A stretch of 64,000 bases of DNA from Thalassotalea sp. PP2-459 (GCF_001913705.1 NZ_MKQD01000085.1:62001-126000); one strand, 5' to 3'; numbered from the stretch's first letter, positions 1 through 9,824 are shown. Numbers and translations: made by a program. Notes: generated by a model not told the origin, from the sequence alone.

Positions 1-588
1 AACAGAACCTGGTTGGTTAATAATATCGAAAGGGTTTGAATATTTTACCAATTCTCTAAACAGCTGTTCAGGCGTAAAATGCAAATCTTCGAGTGAACTA
101 CCATAGCCATTATAATTTATATAAATACCGAAACGCTTTAATTGGTCACGTTCATTGGTTGAAAGGTTAAGTTCATCTGACAACGCTTGTGCAGCCTCTA
201 GCATATTATCACCGTAAGCAGCGGTAATCGCCCACAATGGAAATTGCTGATTCAAATACTGATTAACAATTAACGCCGTACAAGTATTTGCGTCAGTATC
301 GATATGCGCAGATAAGTTATCGGATGTTGGAATTGAGCTAGGACGATGATGATCAGCATAAAAAACGGTTACATTGTTTGCTAGCAATTCATTCAGAGCT
401 TCAATGTTTTTTTCCATCGAAATATCTAAAGCCGTTACTGAATGAGCTTTTGCAACATCAACATGTTTTAACAAACTAATATCGCGTTTAACACCTGTGA
501 TTAAGGTACTTTCTTTAGGATTGGCTAAACGTAGTTGTACTAATGAAATAATACCATCGGCATCGCCATTAAAAATATCGTAATGCAT
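1..588 (-). CDS. DHH-family phosphoesterase (C-terminus beyond window edge)
   Basis: The frame is open from an ATG at 588 to the window edge, giving the first 196 residues. Motifs of the DHH superfamily are visible: NGDADG at residues 7-12, an Asp in ALDIS at about 55, and the signature ADHHRP at 78-83. These residues bind the metals in DHH phosphodiesterases. The exact substrate (oligoribonucleotide, cyclic dinucleotide or pAp) cannot be told from this part. The start codon shares one base with the cysC stop (TAATG), so it is probably translationally coupled to cysC. A phosphoesterase acting on PAP-like nucleotides would fit sulfate activation, but that is inference. Only the family assignment is firm. 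Confidence 0.8.
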   Translation of the reverse strand, partial: MHYDIFNGDADGIISLVQLRLANPKESTLITGVKRDISLLKHVDVAKAHSVTALDISMEKNIEALNELLANNVTVFYADHHRPSSIPTSDNLSAHIDTDANTCTALIVNQYLNQQFPLWAITAAYGDNMLEAAQALSDELNLSTNERDQLKRFGIYINYNGYGSSLEDLHFTPEQLFRELVKYSNPFDIINQPGSV

Positions 589-1196
589 TATGAACCTGTT
601 GAAATATAATGGTTGTCTTCTAAAAATTGTACAACTTGTTGGGCACATTCAACGATTGTCAATTCTGCCGTTTTAATATGTATTTCTGGTGCCGAAGGGA
701 TATCATAATCAGAATCAATACCGGTAAAGTCTTTTATTTCTCCGGCACGGGCTTTTTTATACAAGCCTTTTGGATCACGTTGCTCACAGACACTAATCGG
801 CGTATCAATATACACTTCTAAGAACTCACCCGTTGCTAGTTTTTCACGTGCCATTTTTCTGTCTGACGCAAAAGGTGAAATAAACGCAGTAGAGACAATT
901 AGCCCCGCATCAACAAACAATTTTGATACTTCACTAATCCGGCGAATATTTTCGATACGATCTTCATCACTAAACGATAAATCACCATTCAAGCCATGTC
1001 GTACATTATCACCATCAAGCAAATACGTATGACATTGACGTTCAAAAAGCAACGCATCCACTGCATTTGCAACCGTAGATTTTCCTGACCCGCTTAAACC
1101 GGTATACCATAATAAACAAGGACGTTGTTTTTTAATATTAGCCCGTTGTACCTTATTAATTTGTTGTTGATGCCAAACGGTATTTTCAGTTTTCAT
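588..1196 (-). CDS. cysC: adenylylsulfate (APS) kinase CysC
   Basis: CysC phosphorylates adenosine 5'-phosphosulfate to PAPS with ATP, the second activation step of assimilatory sulfate reduction, in the cytoplasm. The 202-residue protein has the P-loop GLSGSGKST at 33-41, the following DGDNVRHGLN segment that binds APS, and the conserved FISPF and RDPKGLYKKAR stretches. Its length matches bacterial single-domain CysC of about 200 residues. It lies 16 bases after the SLC13 permease and ends overlapping the DHH gene by one base, so it belongs to the cysD-cysN-permease-cysC operon. No truncation is seen. Confidence 0.96.
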   Translation of the reverse strand: MKTENTVWHQQQINKVQRANIKKQRPCLLWYTGLSGSGKSTVANAVDALLFERQCHTYLLDGDNVRHGLNGDLSFSDEDRIENIRRISEVSKLFVDAGLIVSTAFISPFASDRKMAREKLATGEFLEVYIDTPISVCEQRDPKGLYKKARAGEIKDFTGIDSDYDIPSAPEIHIKTAELTIVECAQQVVQFLEDNHYISTGS

Positions 1197-1212
1197 TTAG
1201 AGGTATCTCACG

Positions 1213-2940
1213 TTAAAAAGGAAAGAAAGTAGGTAACAAAGTTAACACGACAATCGAATAAGCCAATGAAACCGGCACGCCAAATTTCACCACATCAAGC
1301 AACTTATAATTACCCGCATTGTAAACCATAACATTGGTTTGGTAGCCAAAGGGACTAATGAAGCTACCACTTGCGGCAAAAGCAACAGCTAATACGAAGG
1401 GTAATGGACTAACTCCTAAACCTAATGCAATATTATACGCAATAGGAAAAATAAGCGCAGCTGCGGCACTGTTTGTCACTAGCTCTGTAATTAGTAGTGT
1501 AACCACAAAAATCACAATCAACGTGATATAAGCGCTTTGCCCAGCAAGTAAATGCTCAATATAATTTGCTAATAATAACGCCACACCACTTGATTCAAGT
1601 GCTTTAGCTAAAGTAAGCGCCCCTAACACTATCATCCAAATTTCCAGTGGAAAGCGTCGTTTTATTTCATTCACCGTTAAGCAACCCGTAAAAACCAACA
1701 ACGCGATATAAAACATCAATACTTTTAATAAAGATACTTCTGTTAGTACTGACGCCATAACCGCAGCGATAAAACCAAAAACGGTTAACGAATCACGCCA
1801 ACCAGAAAGCATATTATCGGGTTGGTGCCCCGATAAGATGTAAAAGTTCTTACTTAAGTTAGTACGTGTACTAAAGTCATTCCCCACGGCTAATACAAGA
1901 AAGTCGCCAGGTTGAATAATCAATGATCCTAATTTACCTGAAAGCGCCGCACCTTCACGACGAACGGCCACTACAGCAGCATCAAATCTGGCACGAAAGC
2001 CCGCTCTTTTTAACGTTTTACCAACCACGGCTGAATCAGGTTTAATTAACACTTCAGTCAAATTATCTCTGAGTAAACCATCTTGCTCGGCAAATAACGT
2101 TAAGCCATCAAATTGCTGTAACACCTTAACTTTCGACACATCGCCAGTAAAAATAAGTTTATCACCGCGTAATATAACTTCATCAGGTGCCACCGGAGAT
2201 ATCAGCCTGCCATTACGAATCACTTCGACTAAAAATAATGTATCTAAACTTCGTAAACCATTTTCTTCAACGGTTTGACCTATCATTTTAGAGTCGTTAC
2301 TAACACGTGCTTCTAGTAAATAATCTGGGTTTTTAAGTTGTTCAACTTCCATATCAGGCAAAGAGTGCTGTCTTAATAAAATTAAGGCTAAACAAATGAT
2401 TAACGCAACGATACCTATCGGGGTAAAATCAAAAAAGCCAAGGCCGTCACTCCCCTGCTCAATCAGCATGGTATTAACGATTAAATTTGTTGAGGTACCA
2501 ACTAAGGTAAGCGTACCACCTAAAATTGCTGCAAATGATAACGGTAGTAAAAGTTTCCCAGGGTTAATCACACGATTAGTTTTAATGGTAGAAATAAGTG
2601 CAGCAACAACGGCAGTGTTATTCATAAACGCAGATGCAATTGCAGTATAGACAAGGGTTTTTACTGTAGAGATAAACGGCTTACCGTTGATCATCACAGC
2701 TGAAAGGCGGCGTAGAATACTGGTGCGTTCAAAAGAAAATGACGCCAACACCAATAATATTAACGTCACTAAACCTGGGTTTACGGCATTGGCTAATACA
2801 TCATCTGTTTCAACAAAAGAAAAACCTAAACATGTGATCATTGCCAAGGCAAAAACACGCTCAGGCACGCGCTGATACTTTATCAGCCCAGCAAAGGTTA
2901 AACAGAAAAGAGCAATCAATGCCCATTGTGATGCTACCAT
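1213..2940 (-). CDS. SLC13-family permease with TrkA-C domains (probable sulfate transporter)
   Basis: This 575-residue membrane protein has N-terminal hydrophobic helices (about 1-190), two soluble TrkA-C/RCK-C modules (roughly 205-280 and 290-355), and a second hydrophobic half to the C-terminus. That is the layout of the SLC13/DASS group with a regulatory insert. The conserved SNT-type segments are GTSTNLIVN in the first half and TELVTNSAAAALIFP in the second. Members of this architecture next to cys genes are assigned as sodium-coupled sulfate uptake systems. Its place between cysN and cysC in the sulfate-activation operon supports sulfate as substrate. The specific substrate is inferred from context. 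Confidence 0.88.
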   Translation of the reverse strand: MVASQWALIALFCLTFAGLIKYQRVPERVFALAMITCLGFSFVETDDVLANAVNPGLVTLILLVLASFSFERTSILRRLSAVMINGKPFISTVKTLVYTAIASAFMNNTAVVAALISTIKTNRVINPGKLLLPLSFAAILGGTLTLVGTSTNLIVNTMLIEQGSDGLGFFDFTPIGIVALIICLALILLRQHSLPDMEVEQLKNPDYLLEARVSNDSKMIGQTVEENGLRSLDTLFLVEVIRNGRLISPVAPDEVILRGDKLIFTGDVSKVKVLQQFDGLTLFAEQDGLLRDNLTEVLIKPDSAVVGKTLKRAGFRARFDAAVVAVRREGAALSGKLGSLIIQPGDFLVLAVGNDFSTRTNLSKNFYILSGHQPDNMLSGWRDSLTVFGFIAAVMASVLTEVSLLKVLMFYIALLVFTGCLTVNEIKRRFPLEIWMIVLGALTLAKALESSGVALLLANYIEHLLAGQSAYITLIVIFVVTLLITELVTNSAAAALIFPIAYNIALGLGVSPLPFVLAVAFAASGSFISPFGYQTNVMVYNAGNYKLLDVVKFGVPVSLAYSIVVLTLLPTFFPF

Positions 2941-2984
2941 TTAATGTTTGTCCTTTAGCAGCAAATGATATGAAATATTTATCA

Positions 2985-3027
2985 GCTGCTTAACATATAT
3001 GCAAGTGAAGTCTATGCGTTAAGCAAC
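2985..3027 (-). other. inverted repeat between cysN and the permease gene
   Basis: Two 15-base arms (2985-2999 and 3013-3027) are complementary at 12 of 15 positions, with a perfect core TGCTTAAC/GTTAAGCA and a 13-base loop. It lies in the 112-base gap after cysN. There is no T-run on the minus strand after it, so it is not a typical intrinsic terminator. It may be an mRNA stabilising or processing hairpin. Confidence 0.45.
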
Positions 3028-3052
3028 TAATATCAATAAAAGTAATTAGGCG

Positions 3053-4465
3053 TTACTTTAGGAGTTTAGCAATATCACGGGCACCCCAATGTGGGAAATG
3101 CTTACGTACTAAGGCGTTAAACTCCTTTTCAAATTCACTAAATTGATGATCATCTGTTGATTCTGCAGCCCCAGTGATCATACCTGCGCCTACGGTGATA
3201 TTACTTAATCGATCAATGATAATGAATGCACCTGTAGCACGGTTTTCAAGGTATGGGTCAAAATGCAACGACTCAGCCACAGAGAAGCTAACCGAACCAA
3301 TTTCATTTAGCGTTAGTTGACTGACTGGGGTAGTTTCCATGGTATTTACATTAATTTTATGTACGATGTTAGACACATGACCTGTGGTGAGCTTGCTGCC
3401 ATGTTTAATGTAATATTCACGGCCCGTTTCAAGTTCGTCTTCATGCATCCAAACAACAGAAGCATTAAATTCTTTCGAGGTTAAAGGAACCGCGCCTTTA
3501 CGAACGATCATTTCACCACGGCTGATATCAATTTCGTCTTCTAGGGTCAACGTAACCGCTTCCCCTTTATCGGCCCGTTCTAGATCTCCATCAAAAGTAA
3601 CAATTGATTTAATACGAGATTGTTTTCCTGATGGCAATGCAACGATTTCATCACCAACCCTAATGTGACCTGAACCAACAGTACCTGAAAAGCCCCTGAA
3701 ATTTAAATTAGGACGGTTTACATATTGCACTTGGAATCTGAACTCAGTACAGGTGTCGTTATTTTCAACATTAACGGTATTTAAAAGCTTCATTAATGTA
3801 GCACCTGGGTACCACGACATATGCTCGCTTTCTTCAACAACATTATCGCCACGTAACGCTGAAATAGGCACAAAGCGAACATCAGTGAAAGCGAGTTGAT
3901 CGGCAAACTCGCGATATTCTTTTTTAATCTCTTGATAACGGTCTTGGCTATAGTCAACCAAGTCCATTTTGTTCACAGCAATTAACACGTGTTTAATACC
4001 GAGCAATGAACAAATAAAAGAATGTCGACGTGTTTGAACCTGTACACCATGACGTGCATCAATCAAAATAATCGCTAAATCACAGGTAGACGCACCAGTT
4101 GCCATGTTACGCGTATATTGTTCATGACCTGGGGTATCAGCAATGATAAATTTACGCTTATCGGTTGAAAAATAACGATAGGCAACATCAATGGTAATGC
4201 CTTGCTCACGTTCAGATTGTAAACCATCCACCAGTAAAGCCAAATCTACCGCTTCACCAGTTGTGCCTGATTTTTTGCTGTCTTTTTCAATCGCCGCAAG
4301 TTGGTCTTCAAAAATCATTTTTGAATCATGAAGCAAACGGCCAATTAGCGTACTTTTTCCGTCATCAACACTACCACAAGTTAAAAAGCGCAGTAGTTCT
4401 TTATTTTCGTGTTGCTTTAAATAAGCTTGAATATCTTGTTCAATTAATTCTGATTGGTGACTCAT
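3053..4465 (-). CDS. cysN: sulfate adenylyltransferase subunit 1 (GTPase) CysN
   Basis: CysN is the GTPase subunit of ATP sulfurylase. GTP hydrolysis drives formation of APS from ATP and sulfate by the CysD subunit. The 470-residue protein shows translation-factor-like GTPase motifs: P-loop GSVDDGKST at 31-39, DTPGHEQ at 110-116 and NKMD at 165-168. EF-Tu-like beta-barrel domains follow. No APS kinase domain is fused to the C-terminus, which agrees with the separate cysC gene. It starts 55 bases after cysD on the same strand, so co-transcription is likely. Confidence 0.97.
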   Translation of the reverse strand: MSHQSELIEQDIQAYLKQHENKELLRFLTCGSVDDGKSTLIGRLLHDSKMIFEDQLAAIEKDSKKSGTTGEAVDLALLVDGLQSEREQGITIDVAYRYFSTDKRKFIIADTPGHEQYTRNMATGASTCDLAIILIDARHGVQVQTRRHSFICSLLGIKHVLIAVNKMDLVDYSQDRYQEIKKEYREFADQLAFTDVRFVPISALRGDNVVEESEHMSWYPGATLMKLLNTVNVENNDTCTEFRFQVQYVNRPNLNFRGFSGTVGSGHIRVGDEIVALPSGKQSRIKSIVTFDGDLERADKGEAVTLTLEDEIDISRGEMIVRKGAVPLTSKEFNASVVWMHEDELETGREYYIKHGSKLTTGHVSNIVHKINVNTMETTPVSQLTLNEIGSVSFSVAESLHFDPYLENRATGAFIIIDRLSNITVGAGMITGAAESTDDHQFSEFEKEFNALVRKHFPHWGARDIAKLLK

Positions 4466-4520
4466 CGTTCAGCCCTTAGAAATAGTTAACAGTTAAAATG
4501 AAAGTTAGGTTAAAAAATAG

Positions 4521-5423
4521 TTAGAAATAACCTTCCATTTTCTTTTTCTCCATAGAACCCGCTGAATCATGGTCAATCACACGACCTTGACGTTCAGAGG
4601 TTTTTGTTAACAACATTTCTTGAATAATTTCCGGCAAATTTGCCGCTTCTGATTCAACTGCACCAGTTAATGGGTAACAGCCAAGTGTTCTAAAACGAAC
4701 ACTTTTCATTTGTATTTCTTCGCCTTCTTCTAGAGGCATGCGCTCATCATCTACCATGATTAACGTACCGTCGCGTTCCACAACAGGTCGTTTTGCCGAT
4801 AAATACAACGGCACAATGTCAATACTTTCTAAATAGATATATTGCCAAATATCAAGTTCGGTCCAATTTGATAAAGGAAACACTCGAATGCTCTCACCTT
4901 TATCTACTTTACCGTTGTAGACATTCCAAAGCTCAGGGCGTTGACTTTTTGGGTCCCAGCGATGATTTTTATCACGGAACGAATACACACGTTCTTTCGC
5001 GCGCGATTTTTCTTCATCGCGACGTGCACCACCAAATGCGGCATCAAAGCCATATTTATCAAGCGCTTGTTTTAACCCTTGCGTTTTCATAATATCAGTG
5101 TGTTTTGCACTGCCATGGACAAAAGGATTGATATCCATCGCGATACCATCAGGATTTTGATGTACTAACAATTCAAATCCATAATCTTTCGCCATGCGAT
5201 CGCGAAAGGCTATCATTTCTTTAAACTTCCATGTGGTATCAACATGCAATAACGGGAATGGTATTTTCCCGGGTGCGAACGCTTTTCTCGCTAAATGTAA
5301 TAAAACGGCGGAATCTTTACCTACAGAATAAAGCATCACTGGTTTGTCAAATTCAGCGGCAACTTCACGAATAATGTGGATAGACTCTGCTTCAAGCTTT
5401 TTTAAATGCGTTTGAATCGTCAT
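4521..5423 (-). CDS. cysD: sulfate adenylyltransferase subunit 2 CysD
   Basis: CysD is the catalytic subunit of ATP sulfurylase, an ATP pyrophosphatase of the PAPS-reductase fold. The 300-residue protein has the PP-loop variant SVGKDS at 33-38 and the conserved [16 protein letters not shown] segment in the middle. Length equals the usual 300-302 residues of the family. It is the first gene of the cys operon. The 161-base gap upstream, after galU, should hold the promoter and any CysB site, though I could not identify a CysB site with confidence. Confidence 0.97.
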   Translation of the reverse strand: MTIQTHLKKLEAESIHIIREVAAEFDKPVMLYSVGKDSAVLLHLARKAFAPGKIPFPLLHVDTTWKFKEMIAFRDRMAKDYGFELLVHQNPDGIAMDINPFVHGSAKHTDIMKTQGLKQALDKYGFDAAFGGARRDEEKSRAKERVYSFRDKNHRWDPKSQRPELWNVYNGKVDKGESIRVFPLSNWTELDIWQYIYLESIDIVPLYLSAKRPVVERDGTLIMVDDERMPLEEGEEIQMKSVRFRTLGCYPLTGAVESEAANLPEIIQEMLLTKTSERQGRVIDHDSAGSMEKKKMEGYF

Positions 5424-5533
5424 TTAACTAATATTCCCTAGCAATTTTAATGACGATAGTTTACTGGATAGCCTTTAAGATATCCATATAAGAAAAAGAT
5501 TTGTTAGATGATTTAGGAATAAACAAGGGGAGA

Positions 5534-5573
5534 AGTTATGCATTCACTCCATTAAATTTAAAAATGCATAACT
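5534..5573. promoter_or_regulatory. perfect 11-bp inverted repeat in the galU-cysD gap
   Basis: AGTTATGCATT at 5534-5544 is exactly repeated in inverse at 5563-5573, with an 18-base spacer. Each arm itself contains the palindrome ATGCAT. It lies 11 bases after the galU stop and 110 bases before cysD. It could be a dimer-binding operator for the cys operon or a weak galU 3' hairpin. The AT-rich stem and missing T-run make a normal intrinsic terminator unlikely. Confidence 0.4.
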
Positions 5574-5584
5574 AAACAATCAAT

Positions 5585-6481
5585 TTACTTTATAAGTTGA
5601 TGTAAGTATTCAGTGAATTCATCACCTATCTGCTGATGTCGCAAACCATATTCCACCATCGCTTTCATATAACCCATTTTAGAGCCGCAATCATGAGATT
5701 TCCCTGTCATATGAAAGGCTTCAACCGTTTCTAATTTCATCAAACTTGCGATTGCATCGGTAAGTTGAATTTCATCACCAGCGCCCGGTGGTGTAAATTC
5801 TAATAATTGCCAAATGGGTTCTGACAATACATAGCGGCCAACAACGGCTAAATTAGACGGTGCCTCCTCAATCGCTGGTTTTTCAACAACGGCTGTCATC
5901 ACCGCTGAACCACCTTCATGTAAAACTTCTCCGCCACAATCAACCACCCCATAATGTTGTACTTTTTCTTGTGGTACCGGCTCAACTAAAATTTGGCTAT
6001 GGCCCGTTTCATTAAAACGCGCTAACATCGCCGCTAAGTTTTCGGTTTTTAAATTCGCAGTTGCGTCATCCAAAATAACATCTGGTAACACGACAACGAA
6101 AGGGTTATCACCCACCAAAGGTTTAGCTTTTAAAACCGCATGTCCTAAGCCTTTTGCTTCGCCTTGACGCACATGCATGATGGTAACCCCTTTTGGACAA
6201 ATAGCTTGAATTTCATCAAGAAGTTGACGTTTTACTCGATTTTCAAGTGTCGTTTCTAATTCAAACGATTTATCAAAATGGTTCTCTATCGAATTTTTAG
6301 AAGAGTGAGTCACTAAGACAATTTCTTTAATACCTGCATCAATACATTCATTAACAATATATTGAATAAGCGGTTTATCTACAATTGGTAGCATTTCCTT
6401 TGGAATTGCCTTAGTTGCCGGAAGCATACGTGTCCCTAAGCCTGCAACAGGAATGACCGCTTTTGTAATTTTCTTATCCAT
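5585..6481 (-). CDS. galU: UTP-glucose-1-phosphate uridylyltransferase GalU
   Basis: GalU makes UDP-glucose from UTP and glucose 1-phosphate in the cytoplasm. UDP-glucose feeds Ugd (encoded at about 11.3-12.4 kb) and the polysaccharide locus here. The 298-residue protein has the nucleotidyltransferase signature [19 protein letters not shown] at the N-terminus, the DKPLIQYIV segment, and the [10 protein letters not shown] metal/nucleotide motif near residue 130. Length matches bacterial GalU. It is transcribed divergently from the peptide transporter. An 11-bp inverted repeat lies just downstream. Confidence 0.97.
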   Translation of the reverse strand: MDKKITKAVIPVAGLGTRMLPATKAIPKEMLPIVDKPLIQYIVNECIDAGIKEIVLVTHSSKNSIENHFDKSFELETTLENRVKRQLLDEIQAICPKGVTIMHVRQGEAKGLGHAVLKAKPLVGDNPFVVVLPDVILDDATANLKTENLAAMLARFNETGHSQILVEPVPQEKVQHYGVVDCGGEVLHEGGSAVMTAVVEKPAIEEAPSNLAVVGRYVLSEPIWQLLEFTPPGAGDEIQLTDAIASLMKLETVEAFHMTGKSHDCGSKMGYMKAMVEYGLRHQQIGDEFTEYLHQLIK

Positions 6482-6935
6482 ACCGCCCTCGGAAAAATAG
6501 CACTGTAATATTTAATATAAGTGAATACAGTTAAATAATTTCATCAAAGTAGTATTAAAACAAATTATTAGCTTATTAACACCTGAATATAATTAACTTA
6601 CACGTGAATTTATTCATGTTTCAGTTTTTAAATGCTTTAAATTCGTTCATTTAAATTAAGTAAATAAAAAATAATATATTGTATATTCGGATTCAGAATA
6701 TCTCCGCTAAACCCTTGGTTTTTAAAGTTACAAACAGAAACTAACCTGTAAACCTTTCAACGCAATATTCAATCCGCTTAGCTGAATTACTTGCGCTTCG
6801 AGTTCATCAAAGGTATAAATGCCGCTGATTAACGATAAATTGCGCCTGTTGAATCCATTTATCAATCTTATCTAAATAAACAAGAATAATAATAATGCTC
6901 AATACTAGGTGCGCACCTTAGGAAGGAAAATTTAT
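6482..6935. other. 454-base divergent intergenic region
   Basis: This gap separates galU (minus) from the peptide transporter (plus), so promoters for both should be here. It holds an 18-base near-palindrome at 6602-6619 (8-base arms, 2-base spacer, one mismatch) and a possible frameshifted gene remnant at 6728-6898. The Shine-Dalgarno AGGAAGG at 6920-6926 serves the transporter start at 6936. No RNA gene is recognisable. Confidence 0.6.
6728..6898 (-). pseudogene. possible frameshifted remnant of a small gene
   Basis: On the minus strand one frame reads IDKWIQQAQFIVNQ before a stop. The neighbouring frame then continues with GIYTFDELEAQVIQLSGLN and about a dozen more residues before TAA at 6730-6728. 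The two halves read like one continuous protein broken by a single-base frameshift near 6812. No start codon with a Shine-Dalgarno is evident, so the 5' end is also lost or divergent. I do not recognise the parent family. It could instead be chance coding-like sequence. Confidence 0.35.
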
Positions 6936-8471
6936 ATGACAACGCAAAGCGCTAAGACTTTTTTCGGGCAACCTGAAGGTCTTCAAACACTGTTCTTTAC
7001 TGAAATGTGGGAACGCATGAGTTACTACGGTATGCGAATGCTGCTAGTACTGTTTATGACCGCAACCTTACAAGAAAATGGCTTAGGTTTAACGGTTGCT
7101 TCTGCCGCTGCCATTTATGGTTTATATACCGGTAGTGTCTATTTCATGGGGTTACCTGGAGGTTGGATTTCAGACAGACTCCTAGGTGGTCAAAAGGCCG
7201 TATGGTATGGCGGTATTATCATCATGTGTGGCCACATTATTTTGGCCTTCCCTAGTGATAAAACCTTTTTCATCGGTTTAATTGTGGTTATTTTAGGTAC
7301 AGGCCTATTGAAACCAAATATTGGCGCTATGGTTGGCCAACTTTACTCAGATGAAGATAAACGCCGTGATTCTGGTTATGCCATTTATTACATGGGCATC
7401 AATATGGGCTCTGTTTTAGGCTACACCATTTGTGGTTACCTAATGGAAGATCAAGAAAACTTTGGCTGGCATTGGGCATTTGGTGCAGCAGCTGTGGGTA
7501 TGGCAGTGGGTTTAATACAATACCGCCGTACACTTAATAAATTACACGGTGTGGGTGCAGCGCCCGCAGCGCCTTTAACACCTAAAGGTAGACAAATAAG
7601 CTGGGCAGTCATTGGTGCTTTCTTAATTATGCTTGCAACCGTAACTGCTGCTGCCATAACGGGTGCTATCATTATTGAGCCGGTCGCTGTGGCACAATAT
7701 GTTGCGATCAGCTTTAGTGTGATGTTCGTACTTTACTATGCATCAATTTTCAAGTTCGGTAATTTAACCAAAAATGAAATGAAACGCTTAGGTGCTCTGT
7801 TACTAGTGTGTATTGCTTCTGCATGTTTTTGGTCAGGTTTTGAGCAAGCAGGCTCTTCAATGAACTTATTTGCTCGCGATTACACAGATAGAATTGTTGG
7901 CAGTTTCGAAGTCCCTACCGGTTGGTTCCAATCGTTAAACGCCATGTTTATCGTATTATTGTCGCCATTTTTTGCGGCGCTGTGGATCAACTTAGGTAAG
8001 CGTTTTGTTAGTCCTGCCTATGGTATTAAGTGTGCTATCGGCTTAATGATCATGGCAAGTGGCTTTATTGTGATGTTCTTTGCAGCACAATATGCAGCAT
8101 CAGGTATGAAAGTAGCGCCTTATTGGTTAGTGGCTACTTACTTCTTACATACAGTAGGTGAATTATGCTTAAGCCCTGTAGCATTAAGTGCCATTAGTAA
8201 ATTGTCACCGCGTCGCTTTGCTGGCCAAATGATGGGTGTATTCGTGTTAACCTACTCTATCGGTAATATTATTTCTGGTTTATTAGCGGGTAACTTTGAT
8301 CCAAACCGTATTGATCAATTACCAAACTTATACATTCAAATCAGTTTATTTAGTATCGGTATCGGTATCGTGATTTTATTACTAAGCATTAAATCACGTG
8401 TTTGGGAAAACTCAGCTGACGAAGCAGACTCTACCGCACCAACACCAGGTAAAGCTGCAGAAACTATTTAA
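6936..8471 (+). CDS. POT/PTR2-family proton-dependent oligopeptide transporter
   Basis: This 511-residue inner-membrane protein has about 12-14 hydrophobic helices and the POT signatures: FFTEMWERMSYYGMR near the N-terminus, GGWISDRLLGG in the loop after helix 2, and YYMGINMGS in helix 5. These transporters bring in di- and tripeptides with protons, as DtpA does in E. coli. The ATG at 6936 is chosen because AGGAAGG sits nine bases upstream; an in-frame GTG at 6909 lies before it. A strong intrinsic terminator follows the stop. The exact peptide range is not predictable. Confidence 0.93.
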   Translation: MTTQSAKTFFGQPEGLQTLFFTEMWERMSYYGMRMLLVLFMTATLQENGLGLTVASAAAIYGLYTGSVYFMGLPGGWISDRLLGGQKAVWYGGIIIMCGHIILAFPSDKTFFIGLIVVILGTGLLKPNIGAMVGQLYSDEDKRRDSGYAIYYMGINMGSVLGYTICGYLMEDQENFGWHWAFGAAAVGMAVGLIQYRRTLNKLHGVGAAPAAPLTPKGRQISWAVIGAFLIMLATVTAAAITGAIIIEPVAVAQYVAISFSVMFVLYYASIFKFGNLTKNEMKRLGALLLVCIASACFWSGFEQAGSSMNLFARDYTDRIVGSFEVPTGWFQSLNAMFIVLLSPFFAALWINLGKRFVSPAYGIKCAIGLMIMASGFIVMFFAAQYAASGMKVAPYWLVATYFLHTVGELCLSPVALSAISKLSPRRFAGQMMGVFVLTYSIGNIISGLLAGNFDPNRIDQLPNLYIQISLFSIGIGIVILLLSIKSRVWENSADEADSTAPTPGKAAETI

Positions 8472-8486
8472 TAATAGCAACATGTT

Positions 8487-8512
8487 AGCGGTGGTGTTAG
8501 CCACCGCTTTTT
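8487..8512 (+). terminator. intrinsic terminator of the peptide transporter gene
   Basis: An 8-bp GC-rich perfect stem AGCGGTGG/CCACCGCT (8487-8494 and 8501-8508) with a 6-base loop is followed by a T-run to 8512. It starts 16 bases after the transporter stop. It sits right before the fau ATG, which argues against any earlier fau start. Confidence 0.88.
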
Positions 8513-8514
8513 AT

Positions 8515-9102
8515 ATGACATTATTTAACTCTCGCCAAGCAATACGTCAACAGATAAGACGCACCCGTCAGATGTTATCTTCAGAGTCGCAAACTGAAGC
8601 CTCTTTATCATTAGTTAACCAACTAAAGCACATTGCTATAATCGCAAAGGCCAAATCTGTAGCTATTTATCATACAAATGACGGTGAACTTAACACTACC
8701 CCTTTTATACATTGGTGCTGGCAACAAAACATACAAACTTATCTTCCTGTGCTTCATCCTTTTAACAAAGGGCAGCTGCTATTTTTACACTACTGTGCAT
8801 CGACAGCAATGACCCAAAATAAGTACGGCATTCTAGAACCCCAATTAGATGTTAGACATGTTTGTCCGGTACGTAAGCTTGATATCATTTTTACCCCTCT
8901 AGTGGCATTTGATGAAACAGGTGCCCGTTTAGGTATGGGGGGCGGTTATTACGATCGAACGCTAGCAAATTTAGTTACTACCCCCCCCGTTATTATGGGA
9001 TTAGCACATGACTGCCAAAAAATTTCCGCTATTCCAATAGAAACATGGGATGTGCCACTGCCACATATTGTTACTCCCTCTAAACATTATCAATTTAATT
9101 AA
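8515..9102 (+). CDS. fau: 5-formyltetrahydrofolate cyclo-ligase
   Basis: This enzyme converts 5-formyltetrahydrofolate to 5,10-methenyltetrahydrofolate with ATP, recycling a folate storage and inhibitor form. The 195-residue protein carries the family hallmark [12 protein letters not shown] near residue 140, LVAFDETG just before it, and a WDVPLP segment near the C-terminus. The frame stays open upstream to 8398, but that would overlap the transporter and pass through its terminator, so the ATG at 8515 is preferred. Its own Shine-Dalgarno is not evident. In many gammaproteobacteria fau follows 6S RNA (ssrS); here there is no room for it. rpiA follows after 65 bases. Confidence 0.92.
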   Translation: MTLFNSRQAIRQQIRRTRQMLSSESQTEASLSLVNQLKHIAIIAKAKSVAIYHTNDGELNTTPFIHWCWQQNIQTYLPVLHPFNKGQLLFLHYCASTAMTQNKYGILEPQLDVRHVCPVRKLDIIFTPLVAFDETGARLGMGGGYYDRTLANLVTTPPVIMGLAHDCQKISAIPIETWDVPLPHIVTPSKHYQFN

Positions 9103-9130
9103 AATCTCATAACACCGAGCAAAAATTGGC

Positions 9131-9139
9131 TGTTATAAT
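9131..9139 (+). promoter_or_regulatory. extended -10 promoter for rpiA
   Basis: TGTTATAAT matches the extended -10 consensus TGnTATAAT exactly. Transcription would start near 9146, 22 bases before the chosen rpiA ATG at 9168. No good -35 element is seen at the usual spacing, as is common for extended -10 promoters. Confidence 0.6.
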
Positions 9140-9167
9140 GCATAAAAAGCAACTCGGATATACAACG

Positions 9168-9824
9168 ATGACACAAGACGAAATGAAAAAAGCTGCGGCT
9201 ATAAAAGCCGTGGAATTTGTTGAAGATGATGCCATAGTCGGCGTAGGAACAGGCTCAACCGTCAACCACTTTATTGATGCCCTCGCGAGTAAGAAACATG
9301 ACATTACCGGTGCAGTGTCTAGCTCAGAAGAGTCAACTAAACGCTTGAAAGCGTTAGGGATCGAAGTATTTGATCTTAACAGTGTTAGCGAAATTAGTGT
9401 CTATATCGACGGTGCAGACGAAATTACAGAACATATGCATATGATCAAAGGCGGTGGCGCAGCATTAACGCGAGAAAAAATTGTGGCTGCCGTCGCTAAA
9501 ACGTTCATATGTATATGTGATGAGAGTAAACAAGTACCTGTACTGGGCAAGTTTCCGCTACCTGTAGAAGTTATTCCAATGGCACGTAGTTATGTTGCAA
9601 GAGAGTTAGTGAAATTAGGCGGCGATCCTGTTTATCGTCAAGGCGTGGTAACTGATAACTCAAATGTCATTCTTGATGTGCATAACTTAGACATTATTGA
9701 TCCTAAACGCTTAGAGTCTGATATTAATGCGATTGTAGGCGTTGTTACCAATGGTTTATTTGCTCACCGCGGCGCTGATATACTCATATTAGGGACACCA
9801 GAAGGTGCAAAGGTGGTAAAATAA
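9168..9824 (+). CDS. rpiA: ribose-5-phosphate isomerase A
   Basis: RpiA interconverts ribose 5-phosphate and ribulose 5-phosphate in the pentose phosphate pathway. The 218-residue protein (E. coli has 219) shows VGVGTGSTV near residue 25, the DGADEI motif near 80 with catalytic acidic residues, and [12 protein letters not shown] just after. The frame extends upstream to 9126, but that start would precede the predicted promoter, and the family N-terminus [11 protein letters not shown] begins at 9168. serA follows 93 bases downstream on the same strand, the same neighbour as in many gammaproteobacteria. Confidence 0.96.
   Translation: MTQDEMKKAAAIKAVEFVEDDAIVGVGTGSTVNHFIDALASKKHDITGAVSSSEESTKRLKALGIEVFDLNSVSEISVYIDGADEITEHMHMIKGGGAALTREKIVAAVAKTFICICDESKQVPVLGKFPLPVEVIPMARSYVARELVKLGGDPVYRQGVVTDNSNVILDVHNLDIIDPKRLESDINAIVGVVTNGLFAHRGADILILGTPEGAKVVK

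Noticed and set aside
8398-8514. Longer N-terminus for fau, overlapping the transporter gene
   Set aside because: It would run through the intrinsic terminator at 8487-8512 and adds residues absent from the family.
9126-9167. Earlier rpiA start
   Set aside because: It lies before the predicted extended -10 promoter, and the family N-terminus begins at 9168.
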